This document shows positions 1 through 8,142 of a stretch of 23,656 bases of DNA, one piece after another. Source of the DNA: UM-FILTER-42-14 sp964586055 (GTDB lineage: Bacteria; Patescibacteriota; Microgenomatia; UBA1400; PJMF01); contig CAZPFX010000014.1 in assembly GCA_964586055.1 (NCBI GenBank), positions 1 through 23,656 on the forward strand, written 5' to 3'. The notes under the pieces were generated by a model. It ran no database searches. It was not told the origin of the DNA and saw only the letters and a program-made list of their open reading frames with translations. A program made the translations under genes and the position numbers. Position 1 is the first letter of the stretch. Every line of letters starts with the position of its first letter.

Positions 1-80
1 GTTTTTTTCCTATTCGTCATCAACCATTTCAAGTGAGCAATACTTGAATTGAATGACTGTTCGGATTCCGCTTTAATCAT
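1..80 (-). CDS. possible 5' end of an unidentified gene, cut by the window edge
   Basis: An open frame starts at ATG 80-78 and runs without a stop to the left edge (26 codons). Its ATG overlaps the end of the preceding 33-codon ORF in the arrangement ATGATTAA, which would suit translational coupling. The visible peptide starts MIKAESEQSF and is hydrophilic; no family is recognised. It may be chance, since only 80 nt are available. Confidence 0.2.
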   Translation of the reverse strand, partial: MIKAESEQSFNSSIAHLKWLMTNRKK

Positions 81-174
81 GATTCTCCTTCATCGCCTCC
101 GCGAGCTCTAATCCATGCAAACCTTTGGCTTGTAACTCACGAATTTTGGCGATTAAAATAGTGATCTTTTTCAT
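73..174 (-). CDS. small ORF, 33 aa, unknown function
   Basis: This 33-codon ORF starts at ATG 174-172 and ends with TAA at 75-73. The peptide starts MKKITILIAKIREL and is rich in charged residues with regular Leu/Ile spacing, so one amphipathic helix is likely. No signal peptide and no known family are recognised. Support comes mainly from the promoter-like element just upstream (boxes at 208-213 and 184-189), whose -10 box lies 9 nt before the ATG, as at several other genes here. It sits 59 nt downstream of guaB in the same direction and could be transcribed alone or by readthrough. It could instead be the start of a regulatory leader for the gene off the left edge. Confidence 0.35.
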   Translation of the reverse strand: MKKITILIAKIRELQAKGLHGLELAEAMKENHD

Positions 175-183
175 AACAACGAT

Positions 184-213
184 ATTATACATACTTAATG
201 TGTATAAATGCAA
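184..213 (-). promoter_or_regulatory. sigma70-like promoter for the 33-aa ORF
   Basis: On the minus strand, TTGCAT (213-208) is followed after 18 nt by a perfect TATAAT (189-184). The ATG of the small ORF begins 9 nt after the -10 box, so the predicted transcript would have almost no 5' leader. Both boxes are read directly; activity is inferred. Confidence 0.5.
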
Positions 214-233
214 GAGTTATTATAGGATGTTGT

Positions 234-1310
234 CTACTTCACTACAATGCTATGTGGTCTTGACTCGACCCAGCTGGTGCTCGAAATACGAATAAATTGG
301 GCTTTCTCGCCAAGTTCTCTAAGATTTTTTGCCCCAAGATAGCCCATGCCTGCTCTTACTCCACCAGTAAGCTGATAGATATGCTCCTCAAGTGGGCCTC
401 GATGTGGGACTAAACCTTCAACTCCCTCAGCCACTAATCGCTTAGTTTTTCCTACCTGCCATTTTTGGCTATAACGACTAGCGCTACCCTTCTTCATGGC
501 CGCGATCGAACCCATGCCTCTATATGACTTAAACAGCTTGCCTTCTAACTGAATCACATCTCCCGGAGCTTCATCTGTGCCTGCTAGCATAGAACCAAGC
601 ATGACTGCGTGAGCTCCTGCCGCGAGTGCTTTGACAATGTCACCGCTAGCTCGAATACCTCCGTCGGCGATGATGGTTTTTCCTGCATCTTTGGCAGCGC
701 GCACACCTTCAATCACTGCAGAAAGTTGTGGTACACCCATGCCTGACATAACTCTCGTCGTACAAATAGATCCTGGACCCATTCCCACTTTCACCGTATC
801 CGTGCCAGATTCAAAAAGTGCCATAGCGCCATCGTAGGTAGCCACATTCCCCGCCATAATGGTGACCTTTGGCGCTGTTTTTCGAATAAGTTTTACGGCA
901 TTCATTACCCCCATGCTGTGACCATGTGCGCTATCTACACAAATCACACTCGCCCCTGCTTTAAGAAGTGCGGCAAGGCGGTCTGTTAGATCAGAACCTG
1001 CCCCGACTGCTGCGGCAGCGACAACGCCAGCTTTGACAACCAGCTTGATCTGCTCTGCCTGCTCCTCGATCTCTAAGTTTCGATGAATGATGCCAAGACC
1101 ACCCAATTTGCCTATAGCGATAGCCATGGCGCTCTCACAGACCGTGTCCATTGGCGAAGCCACTATGGGGATTTTCAAGGTCAAAGCTGGAGAAAGCTTT
1201 GTAGAGATCTCTGTATCCACTGGCAAAATATCGGAATAATTCGGCAAGAGTAAGACGTCGTCATAAGTCAGGTACTCCGGCAGTGATGAAAGTTGCTGTC
1301 TGGTGAGCAT
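234..1310 (-). CDS. guaB: inosine-5'-monophosphate dehydrogenase without CBS domains
   Basis: GuaB oxidises IMP to XMP with NAD+, the committed step to guanine nucleotides. The 358-aa protein carries the active-site loop GSICTTR (residues 180-186) with catalytic Cys183, the phosphate-binding ADGGIR (215-220), an LGSMLAGTDEAPG segment near 238-250 and the YRGMGS motif (263-268). IMPDHs are usually near 480-490 aa because a Bateman module (two CBS domains) is inserted in the barrel. Here residues near 85-97 pass directly from one barrel strand to the next, so that module is absent and its nucleotide-dependent control is presumably missing. The ATG has a good Shine-Dalgarno (AAGGAA, 8 nt upstream). 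It lies 15 nt after guaA, as the last gene of an apparent argS-phosphoribosyltransferase-guaA-guaB operon. Confidence 0.95.
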   Translation of the reverse strand: MLTRQQLSSLPEYLTYDDVLLLPNYSDILPVDTEISTKLSPALTLKIPIVASPMDTVCESAMAIAIGKLGGLGIIHRNLEIEEQAEQIKLVVKAGVVAAAAVGAGSDLTDRLAALLKAGASVICVDSAHGHSMGVMNAVKLIRKTAPKVTIMAGNVATYDGAMALFESGTDTVKVGMGPGSICTTRVMSGMGVPQLSAVIEGVRAAKDAGKTIIADGGIRASGDIVKALAAGAHAVMLGSMLAGTDEAPGDVIQLEGKLFKSYRGMGSIAAMKKGSASRYSQKWQVGKTKRLVAEGVEGLVPHRGPLEEHIYQLTGGVRAGMGYLGAKNLRELGEKAQFIRISSTSWVESRPHSIVVK

Positions 1311-1325
1311 AATATTTTTCCTTTG

Positions 1326-2840
1326 CTACTCCCACTCCATGGTGGCGGGTGGCTTGGTCGTGATGTCATACACCACTCTTGATACATTCAGCACCTCATT
1401 AACGATTCTGCTCGAGATTCTACCCAAGACTTCATATGGCAAATGGGCCCATTGCGACGTCATTACGTCATCAGATTCGTAAGCCCTGATAGCTATAACT
1501 TCTGCGAAGACTCTGCCATCACCCTTGACTGCCGTGCTTTCCGCACCTGTCATGACGGGAAAGCACTGGAAGACTTGATTGAGAAGACCGGCGGCACCTA
1601 TTTCCTCAAGGACAATGATGTCAGCTTGCTTAGCTTGAGCCAAACGCTCTGGTGTCACTTCTCCTCTAATACGAATAGCAAATCCTGGCCCAGGAAATGG
1701 CTGCTGCATAACTGTTTCTTCTGGAAGACCTACCAATCGACCAATCTCTCGGACCTCATCTTTATAAAACAACCTCACTGGCTCTAAAAGTTCTAAGTGC
1801 ATATCCTTGGGAAGTCCGCCAACGTTGTGGTGAGATTTTATGGCTGACGCATGCTTGGAGCCTTTGGATTCAATCACATCTGAGTAAATTGTGCCTTGAC
1901 CAAGGAACGAAGCATCTTTGTGTTTAGCCGCCTCTTTTGAGAATAACTCCACGTAGAGTTTGCCAATAATTTTCCTCTTTTTTTCTGGATCGGTTACTCC
2001 TTTGAGAGCAGACATGAACTGCTCTTCTGCCTCCACTACTGTTAAAGGAGCGTCAATAAGTTCACGGAAAATATGTTCTACCTGTTCTCTTGTTCCGGGT
2101 CTCATGAAACCACTCTCGATGTAGACGGGGAGCAATTGCTGACCGATCGCTTTACCAATGAGAAAAGAGGCAACTGTCGAGTCAACCCCACCAGAAACAC
2201 CGCAGATGACTTTCTTATCGCCAACTTTAGATTTTATTTCCTCAATGATTTCATCTGGATTTAGAGTTAATGGCTCTAGCTTTTCGTGACAAATTTCTTG
2301 GGCAAAATGCTTAAGCACATCTTGTCCGTGTTCCGTGTGTGCAGCTTCTGGATGGAACTGGACTCCAAAAAAGTTTTTCTTCTGATTCACAACGGCTGCG
2401 TTAGCGACATGCGCTGTATTGCCAATAGATTCAAAACCTGGCGGTAATTTTGTGACCGTATCGCCATGAGACATATAGACTTTGCATGATTCTACTGGCA
2501 TACCTATTAGCTCAGGTTTTGAAAAAGAAACTTTCTCAGGACCGTATTCTTTGTGTCCACTCTCGACCACGCCGCCAAGCTTTTCTGCCATCAACTGCCA
2601 GCCGTAGCAGATACCAAGAACCGGACCCCCAAAATCTATTACTTCTATGGGAATACTTGGCGCTTCTGGTTCGTAGACCGAAGATGGACCTCCAGAAAGA
2701 ATGATGCCCGTGGGTTTTTCAGTGGAAATTTTTTTGAGTGCTTCGTCTGGAGTCACATAACTATAAGGAGCTCCAATTTGCCTTAATCTCCTACCAATCA
2801 AATGAGCTGTCTGGGAGCCAAAATCAATAATAATGATCAC
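1326..2840 (-). CDS. guaA: GMP synthase (glutamine-hydrolysing)
   Basis: GuaA aminates XMP to GMP using glutamine and ATP. The 504-aa length and order match the family. A class I glutamine amidotransferase domain comes first, with nucleophile Cys78 in GICYG and the His-Glu pair in QFHPE (His163, Glu165). The ATP-pyrophosphatase domain follows with P-loop SGGVDS (216-221), and the protein ends with the XMP-binding/dimerisation domain, whose typical C-terminus is PPATMEWE. The ATG overlaps the stop of the upstream phosphoribosyltransferase gene by 4 nt (ATGA), implying translational coupling. With guaB downstream the order is IMP to XMP to GMP, a complete GMP branch. No frame damage is seen. 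Confidence 0.97.
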   Translation of the reverse strand: MIIIIDFGSQTAHLIGRRLRQIGAPYSYVTPDEALKKISTEKPTGIILSGGPSSVYEPEAPSIPIEVIDFGGPVLGICYGWQLMAEKLGGVVESGHKEYGPEKVSFSKPELIGMPVESCKVYMSHGDTVTKLPPGFESIGNTAHVANAAVVNQKKNFFGVQFHPEAAHTEHGQDVLKHFAQEICHEKLEPLTLNPDEIIEEIKSKVGDKKVICGVSGGVDSTVASFLIGKAIGQQLLPVYIESGFMRPGTREQVEHIFRELIDAPLTVVEAEEQFMSALKGVTDPEKKRKIIGKLYVELFSKEAAKHKDASFLGQGTIYSDVIESKGSKHASAIKSHHNVGGLPKDMHLELLEPVRLFYKDEVREIGRLVGLPEETVMQQPFPGPGFAIRIRGEVTPERLAQAKQADIIVLEEIGAAGLLNQVFQCFPVMTGAESTAVKGDGRVFAEVIAIRAYESDDVMTSQWAHLPYEVLGRISSRIVNEVLNVSRVVYDITTKPPATMEWE

Positions 2841-3463
2841 ACAACCCTCTGCATTTTGAGTACATTTTGGTAGTGTTCGTAGACTGTTGAATCTAATCCA
2901 AGTTTTGCTAGTCTTTCAATCACCTCTTCCTCCGCAACCCCCTGCTCCAGCCACTTCGGCGCCAACATTCTAGCCATCTCAATGCACTCATACTGAAAAA
3001 CAATCCAGGCAGTTGTTTCAGCGGCGAAATAGTCTGGTTTTAAAATTGAGTGTGGCTTGTAAAAAAGAGTGGCCGTTCGAACTTCTTTGGCTCCACGCTC
3101 TATCAAAATATCTTGGACGAACTTTAGGGAGTGACCAGAGTCTGCCACGTCATCAAAAAGGAGAATTTTTTCGCTGGCGATCGCAATGGGAAGATCTTGA
3201 TAAATCTCGGGTTTTTCTAGTCGCTGATTAATACCGCTGTAGAACTTTACCCCCATACTGGCCACGTCTGAAACAGCCAGGTAATCAACTAGGGAGCGCG
3301 TCATCGCCCAGCCACCCTTGGCCAAGGTAACCACTCTATCTGGTCGCCAGTCACTAGCGAGAACTTTTTTGGCTACTTCAAATGTAAGCAGGTTTAAATC
3401 CGACCAAGTCGGTGCGATATAGGAAATCTTATCTCCAGTAAATTCATGATTCTTAAAATCCAT
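2837..3463 (-). CDS. purine phosphoribosyltransferase-like protein
   Basis: This 208-aa protein has the type I phosphoribosyltransferase signature, a hydrophobic strand followed by FDDVADSGHS (residues 103-112), which binds the ribose-phosphate of PRPP. An upstream LAKGGW loop (48-52) is typical of xanthine/guanine-type enzymes. It resembles the COG2236 group of hypoxanthine/xanthine phosphoribosyltransferases more than classical Hpt or Gpt, but the base specificity cannot be read from sequence. The overlap with guaA suggests it feeds IMP or XMP into the GuaB/GuaA branch by salvage. The start is supported by AAAGG placed 5 nt before the ATG. It follows argS by 25 nt. The C-terminal 70 residues are helical and not assigned. 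Confidence 0.8.
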   Translation of the reverse strand: MDFKNHEFTGDKISYIAPTWSDLNLLTFEVAKKVLASDWRPDRVVTLAKGGWAMTRSLVDYLAVSDVASMGVKFYSGINQRLEKPEIYQDLPIAIASEKILLFDDVADSGHSLKFVQDILIERGAKEVRTATLFYKPHSILKPDYFAAETTAWIVFQYECIEMARMLAPKWLEQGVAEEEVIERLAKLGLDSTVYEHYQNVLKMQRVV

Positions 3464-3488
3464 GAAGCCTTTCTGCAGTAATTATTTG

Positions 3489-5414
3489 TTACATATGTTC
3501 TACAACCGGCATACCCAAGATGTCCATCCCCGATCTTAGGACTCGCGCAACAGCGACAACTAAGAGAGCTCTTCTCTCTTGAATTGAGCTTAGTTTCATG
3601 GCGTCTTTATCAAGAACTGGACAGTTCTCATAGAAGCGACTGAAGTCTTGGGCGAGTTCAAAAAGGTAGGTGCAAACGAGGTGTGGGGCGTAGTTTTCAG
3701 CGGCTTTTCTAACTACATCAGAATGTCTCGAAAGGTTCAGCAATAGATCACGTTCTTCGGGGGCAAGTGGCTCTTCAGAGTATGATTTAATGTTAATTAA
3801 TGTATCAATACATTCAGTAATAGATCGTTTTTCGATGACTTTTGCAACTTTGCGCAAAATGCTCTGTGAGCGAACATAGGTGTACTCCACATACGGACCA
3901 GAATTCCCATTCATGCTCAGCGATTCTTTAAAACTAAAGGCAATATCACTGCCAATATTTGACTTTAAAAGTGCGTATTTGACTGCTGCCACTGCGAGAT
4001 TATTCGCCAATTCTAACTTCTCTGCCTGATCCATTTCAGGCTTATTTTCCTCAAGAACTTCAAGTATCTGTGCCTGAGCCTCATCGACCAACCATTCGCC
4101 AGTAATAATTTTCCCAGTGCGACTGGACATTTTGCCATCTGGAAGCTTAACCATGCCGTGAGATAAATGGGTAGTTTTTTTAGCTAACTCTGGCTTAATT
4201 TGACTCAAAGCCGTAAGCACAACTTTGAAGTAATCGTCAACCTCATTGCCAGTGATTATGATGGAGCGATCATACTCACCCAGCCGCTCTTCTTTGATAA
4301 ACGGCAAGCCAAGATCTTTGGCTTCATAAGTAGGCAAGCTCATGGAATTCACAAAAACTCTGTTGTGCAAACCATAGTCTTCGCCTGGAAAAATCACCGC
4401 TCCGTTGCTCTCTTTGAAGACGTCGTTTTTGAGAAATTCGCGCACAATAGCCAAGCCTCGTTCTCCAGATTCAGACTCGAAAATGTGTTCTTTAAATTTG
4501 GTTCCAAGTCGCGAATAAAGCGTCTCGAAGTACTCCAGGCTCCAAGCCCTGCCAGTAAAGTAGAGGTCTTTAATCTCCTGATACTCGTCGTCTTCAGCAG
4601 AAACAAACTGACTATAATCGATAATTGGGGTGAAATTTTGTTCCTTAACTAAGCGTTCTTGACCAGCCTTATATCCGAGAAAATTGATCTTTTTCATCTC
4701 TTCTTTGGCCTCTTCTGAAGTTTCAAAAGCAGTCGCACCAGTAGCGTAGGACCTACCCAAAAAAGCGATACGTTTGTTGAGTTCCCAAGTTCCAACTGTG
4801 TCTAAATCAAGATTTTCCTGCTTAAATAAATGCTGAACGCCCCACAAACTTTTGGCGACATGCATACCGACATCACCCTGATAACAGACTCTGTTAGCCG
4901 TAGCTCCAGTAGCTGAAAGCAAGCGGGCGATCGTCTCTCCCGCGATCGTGGTGAACAGATGACCGATGTGAAATTCCTTAAATGGATTCGGGTCACCAAA
5001 CTCCACCACTATTTTCTTACCCTGATTTTCTTGTGGCACTAGTTGCTTAGTCTCGTCGGCAACGATTGGCAAAAAAGCTGTCAGTGCTTGATCGGTTGCG
5101 ATGATATTGATAAACCCTGGCTTCGCAGCGGTGGCTGAGAGAATCGGGCTTCGCTGCTTATCATCAATCGTTGCTGTCAATTTGTCAGCGAAGATTTCTG
5201 CCAAAGAAAACGGCGATGTAACACCCAGTTCTTGCTTCTTCTCCTGATCCAGTTGAGTAAATACTGCTAGAGGCCAGTTGGTAGCAAAATCGGCTTTGGT
5301 GTGGGACGGAGCGGCAGATACGCGCAAACTCTCATTAGGACTTAATCCTAGCTCGCTAGTAACCTTTGCTAAGAGCGACTCAATTTTCTTTTCGATGCTG
5401 TGTTCTATGTACAT
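3489..5414 (-). CDS. argS: arginyl-tRNA synthetase
   Basis: ArgS charges tRNA-Arg with arginine. The 641-aa protein has an N-terminal Add1-type domain (about 1-115), a class I Rossmann core with the HIGH motif as HIGH at 149-152 preceded by DPNPFKEF, a KMSKS equivalent KMSSR near 428-432, and a C-terminal DALR anticodon-binding domain ending GMPVVEHM. The segment before HIGH is usually SPNPA-x-PLH, so DPNPFKEFH is a recognisable variant. The length is above the usual 550-600 aa; extra residues lie in the connective region around 220-350. It is the first gene of the purine operon. No Shine-Dalgarno is visible, but a -10-like TACAAT sits 9 nt before the ATG, suggesting a near-leaderless mRNA. 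Confidence 0.95.
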   Translation of the reverse strand: MYIEHSIEKKIESLLAKVTSELGLSPNESLRVSAAPSHTKADFATNWPLAVFTQLDQEKKQELGVTSPFSLAEIFADKLTATIDDKQRSPILSATAAKPGFINIIATDQALTAFLPIVADETKQLVPQENQGKKIVVEFGDPNPFKEFHIGHLFTTIAGETIARLLSATGATANRVCYQGDVGMHVAKSLWGVQHLFKQENLDLDTVGTWELNKRIAFLGRSYATGATAFETSEEAKEEMKKINFLGYKAGQERLVKEQNFTPIIDYSQFVSAEDDEYQEIKDLYFTGRAWSLEYFETLYSRLGTKFKEHIFESESGERGLAIVREFLKNDVFKESNGAVIFPGEDYGLHNRVFVNSMSLPTYEAKDLGLPFIKEERLGEYDRSIIITGNEVDDYFKVVLTALSQIKPELAKKTTHLSHGMVKLPDGKMSSRTGKIITGEWLVDEAQAQILEVLEENKPEMDQAEKLELANNLAVAAVKYALLKSNIGSDIAFSFKESLSMNGNSGPYVEYTYVRSQSILRKVAKVIEKRSITECIDTLINIKSYSEEPLAPEERDLLLNLSRHSDVVRKAAENYAPHLVCTYLFELAQDFSRFYENCPVLDKDAMKLSSIQERRALLVVAVARVLRSGMDILGMPVVEHM

Positions 5415-5784
5415 AGTAAGGCTATTGTACCGCAGCGACGCCAGTCAATTCGAGCCCGTTTTGGTGATGCAGAAATAACACGAACACTTTTGAGTACTAA
5501 TTGTGATCATCAATGTGAGTTCAACAAATACTCTTTTATTTATTTATTGAGAAACAATTTGTGTTCGATAATTTGATAAAGTAGATACTTGACAATCAAT
5601 CGCATAAAATATTATCGGCTTATTCGGGACCAAAATGTGTTTAAATCTTTAAAATTTCTTCCAATCTATGTCTCAGAATTTCTAGAAATGTGATTAGATT
5701 CAATGTCGAAAATATCGCAGCAACCTATCCCAAACAAATCATGTTTTTTACCTTTACTGCATCAAACCTGCGCATCTATTCAAC
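5415..5784. other. 370-bp intergenic region between the argS and leuS-comE operons
   Basis: No convincing coding frame, tRNA or Rho-independent terminator is visible. The stretch is AT-rich. It holds the argS promoter region at its left edge, a perfect 12-bp palindrome at 5678-5689 (ATTTCTAGAAAT), and a plus-strand TTGACA at 5589-5594 followed 15-16 nt later by TATTAT/ATTATC, with no plus-strand gene behind it. It presumably contains the 3' end of the comE operon transcript. Confidence 0.5.
5424..5429 (-). promoter_or_regulatory. -10-like element directly upstream of argS
   Basis: TACAAT reads on the minus strand at 5429-5424, 9 nt before the argS ATG. A TTGACT lies at 5448-5443, but the 13-nt spacer is too short for a canonical pair, so the -35 contact is uncertain. 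The spacing fits the close -10/start-codon pattern seen at other first genes in this window. Confidence 0.4.
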
Positions 5785-6675
5785 TCACTTAGCCACCCAA
5801 TAATTTTTGCCGTCACTGACAATATGGACCGAGCCACTTTCATCAGTCCGAAGTATTAATGAACCGGTTTCTTCTAATAAATCAATAATTTGGGGGGATG
5901 GATGGCCGTAAGAGTTGTTTTTACCAACGCTGACCACTGAAATTTCGGGTCTAATTACCTTCAAAAAGTCAGCGGTAGTACTAGATTTAGACCCATGGTG
6001 AGCTACCTTTAACAGATCTACATCGTCCAACAGACCGTCTGACAGTAGCGCCAATTCGCCCTTGGCTTCAAGGTCTCCGGAAAACAGGGCTGAAAACTGC
6101 TTAAAAGAGAGATAAAGAACGATAGACCAGTCATTGGCACCACCGTCATTTACCGATATATACTCGCTGAAGTCCGATAGTATGGCTTCGGGTCTTTTGG
6201 CGGATTGAGGCGCTAAAACTCGCATTGTCACTACCCCATCAAGCCCTATCTCCACCCCCGTCTCTGCTACCACGGGTGGGAACTGAAGCTCAGTTTCCCT
6301 CGAGACGGCCTGCTCAAGCGCTATAAAATCGGCCGTTTCTTTCCTCACTGGCGGTACCAAAAGCTGTTTTACCCCAAATTGGTCGAAGATAAATGGCATG
6401 CCGCCGATGTGATCGGCATCGGGATGTGTCGCTACCACTAATTCAAGCTCTCTGTCCCCCATCGGCATGTACTGCCACAAACAACTAAGCACTTGCTCAT
6501 CGCGACCGGAGTCAATGATAACTTGCGAAAAGTGATAAGAAATGAGAATGGCGTCTCCTTGTCCGACGTCGCAAAAAATAATGTGCAGCAAATCATCACT
6601 GTCCTGTAATGCATAGAGACTCTTGGCTAGAAGGCCAGCAATCAGCATCCCTATAAATACAAGAAACCACTTCAT
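5785..6675 (-). CDS. ComEC-type metallo-beta-lactamase-fold protein (separate C-terminal half of ComEC)
   Basis: This 296-aa protein corresponds to the C-terminal domain normally fused to ComEC, thought to degrade the non-transported strand during DNA uptake. Motifs are FCDVGQGDA (about 34-42), the metal-binding THPDADHIGG (83-92), SGDLE (200-204) and AHHGS (226-230), all typical of the ComEC/Rec2 subfamily. One N-terminal hydrophobic segment (about 2-20) should hold the domain outside the membrane. I start it at ATG 6675-6673 because that codon overlaps the comEC stop as TAATG, a classic reinitiation arrangement. A longer frame from 6723 would overlap comEC by 49 nt and put a polar stretch before the helix. 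It ends the operon; no terminator is apparent. Confidence 0.88.
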   Translation of the reverse strand: MKWFLVFIGMLIAGLLAKSLYALQDSDDLLHIIFCDVGQGDAILISYHFSQVIIDSGRDEQVLSCLWQYMPMGDRELELVVATHPDADHIGGMPFIFDQFGVKQLLVPPVRKETADFIALEQAVSRETELQFPPVVAETGVEIGLDGVVTMRVLAPQSAKRPEAILSDFSEYISVNDGGANDWSIVLYLSFKQFSALFSGDLEAKGELALLSDGLLDDVDLLKVAHHGSKSSTTADFLKVIRPEISVVSVGKNNSYGHPSPQIIDLLEETGSLILRTDESGSVHIVSDGKNYWVAK

Positions 6676-8057
6676 TAGCAAAGCACCCGTGGACGAGCTC
6701 TCTTCTTTTGTTGAACAAGCCAAATGAACACTCTAAGTAAAATCAAGCCACCCCACCAAAGACTGGAAAAAGTGGGCGGTAAACTGTCGATTTCCAGAGG
6801 TGGAGGCAGTAGCTTGGCCAAGTAATCAAATATCTGGGTGATAAACCACAAAGCGACTGAAAAAGCCTTAGCGACTGGCAAGAAAAGAAAACTACCGATT
6901 GGCATGATGGCTGCAAAAAGGGGCGAAATAGCAGCGATTGTCAGGCCAAAGAGTAATAATATTGGCACCAACCAGACGATTGCTACAGATGTTACTGGAC
7001 CAAATACTTGGAGGGAGCCAAATTGATTAAGTACTAGAGGAAAAATGGCCAGCTGGGCAGCAATTCCAACGACTAGCAAACCAAAGACATGTTGCCAGAT
7101 CGACAAAACCCAATTAGATTTTTTCAGACTTTTCGCCTGGAAGTCCCCTTTCTCGAACCTCAAAACAATATTATCTAGTTTTAGAAAAAATGGCGCATAC
7201 ATGAGAATCCCGCCTGTGGCCAAAGCTGACAGCTGAAATGAGAGAGACGATGCTATATCTGGAAGAAATAAGTAAACAAGAATGATAGTCAGGAACAACC
7301 TCAAGATGGCCGGAGGTGATCTACCAAACCAAAGCCTTGCTCCCATCCCCAGCCAAAGCATCAGACAAGCGCGAATTAATGACGGCCTCACCCCAGTTAA
7401 CCAGAGGTACCAGCTAGTTGCTAAGACTAAGATCAGAGCTATCCAACGTCTATCCAAAGACTTTGGCAATATACTCGAGATAATCAAAGCTACCAGGCCA
7501 AGATGATACCCGGAGGGAGCAAAGAGGTGTTGTAACCCCAGAGAACTAATCTGGTCTCTAAAATCGCTTGAAAGGAGATCTGTCTCCCCCAAAGTAATAG
7601 CCGCAACGACTCCACCAGGCGTAGAGCCAAGGAGAACTCTTGACTGCTGGGCCACTATAGCCCTCTGTTTCTCACTGGCCTTGCTAAAACACTGAGACCA
7701 ATCCAAAACCGAACTGCCTCGATCTGTGGAGTCAGGATCGAGCTCTACAGCCATCTTTTTAGAAGAAAAAATACCGTTATCACATCTTGGCACCCGACTG
7801 CTAACGGTCTTAACAGCTGATAGTGTTTGATCTATAAAAAAACCTAGACAACTAGCCCCATTGCAAGGGTCTGTGCTACGGCTGAGCTTCGGTTGAACCT
7901 TAGTAACAGCGGGTGCATTAATCACTCGGGGAAAGAGTACTTTTCGGGTTATATAGAATTGTTGCAAAAATACGGTAATTATTAATATTGCTAAACAAAT
8001 CAAAAGGTTAATTAGTAGTCTACTTTTTCGCTTATTATTTTTTTTGTTATTTGACAC
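6675..8057 (-). CDS. comEC: ComEC/Rec2 competence membrane channel, stand-alone
   Basis: ComEC forms the channel that carries single-stranded DNA across the cytoplasmic membrane. The 460-aa protein has one N-terminal helix (about 14-33), an extracytoplasmic segment with Cys65, Cys70, Cys92 and Cys123, then the polytopic Competence domain. Landmarks are LGETDLLSSDF near 156-166, the GLQHLFAPSGYHLGLV stretch (174-189, matching the family's GLxHLLAxSGLHVG) and the LTGVRPSLIRA motif that follows. Typical ComEC proteins are about 700-800 aa, with an N-terminal OB-like module and a C-terminal metallo-beta-lactamase domain. Here the OB region is short or missing and the C-terminal domain is the next gene. 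Translation starts at GTG with no clear Shine-Dalgarno. It follows comEA by 85 nt. Confidence 0.9.
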   Translation of the reverse strand: MSNNKKNNKRKSRLLINLLICLAILIITVFLQQFYITRKVLFPRVINAPAVTKVQPKLSRSTDPCNGASCLGFFIDQTLSAVKTVSSRVPRCDNGIFSSKKMAVELDPDSTDRGSSVLDWSQCFSKASEKQRAIVAQQSRVLLGSTPGGVVAAITLGETDLLSSDFRDQISSLGLQHLFAPSGYHLGLVALIISSILPKSLDRRWIALILVLATSWYLWLTGVRPSLIRACLMLWLGMGARLWFGRSPPAILRLFLTIILVYLFLPDIASSLSFQLSALATGGILMYAPFFLKLDNIVLRFEKGDFQAKSLKKSNWVLSIWQHVFGLLVVGIAAQLAIFPLVLNQFGSLQVFGPVTSVAIVWLVPILLLFGLTIAAISPLFAAIMPIGSFLFLPVAKAFSVALWFITQIFDYLAKLLPPPLEIDSLPPTFSSLWWGGLILLRVFIWLVQQKKRARPRVLC

Positions 8058-8142
8058 GAAATTATGGTGTTTATAGTATTTCTAGCTTTTTACTCTCTTT
8101 TTTAACTTCAAAAGTTATAAGTCTATATAAAGTGTTACAAGC

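Noticed and set aside
5678..5689. Perfect 12-bp palindrome ATTTCTAGAAAT
   Set aside because: Several perfect 12-bp palindromes are expected by chance in about 23 kb, and it is not placed at a promoter I can identify.
6676..6723. Longer start for the metallo-beta-lactamase-fold gene at 6723
   Set aside because: It would overlap comEC by 49 nt and add a polar, Ser-rich segment; the TAATG overlap at 6675 gives a standard coupled start just before the membrane helix.
8098..8128. Hairpin TAACTT-TTG-AAGTTA between comEA and comEC as a possible terminator
   Set aside because: In the direction of transcription the stem is followed by A residues, not a T-tract, so it does not fit an intrinsic terminator.
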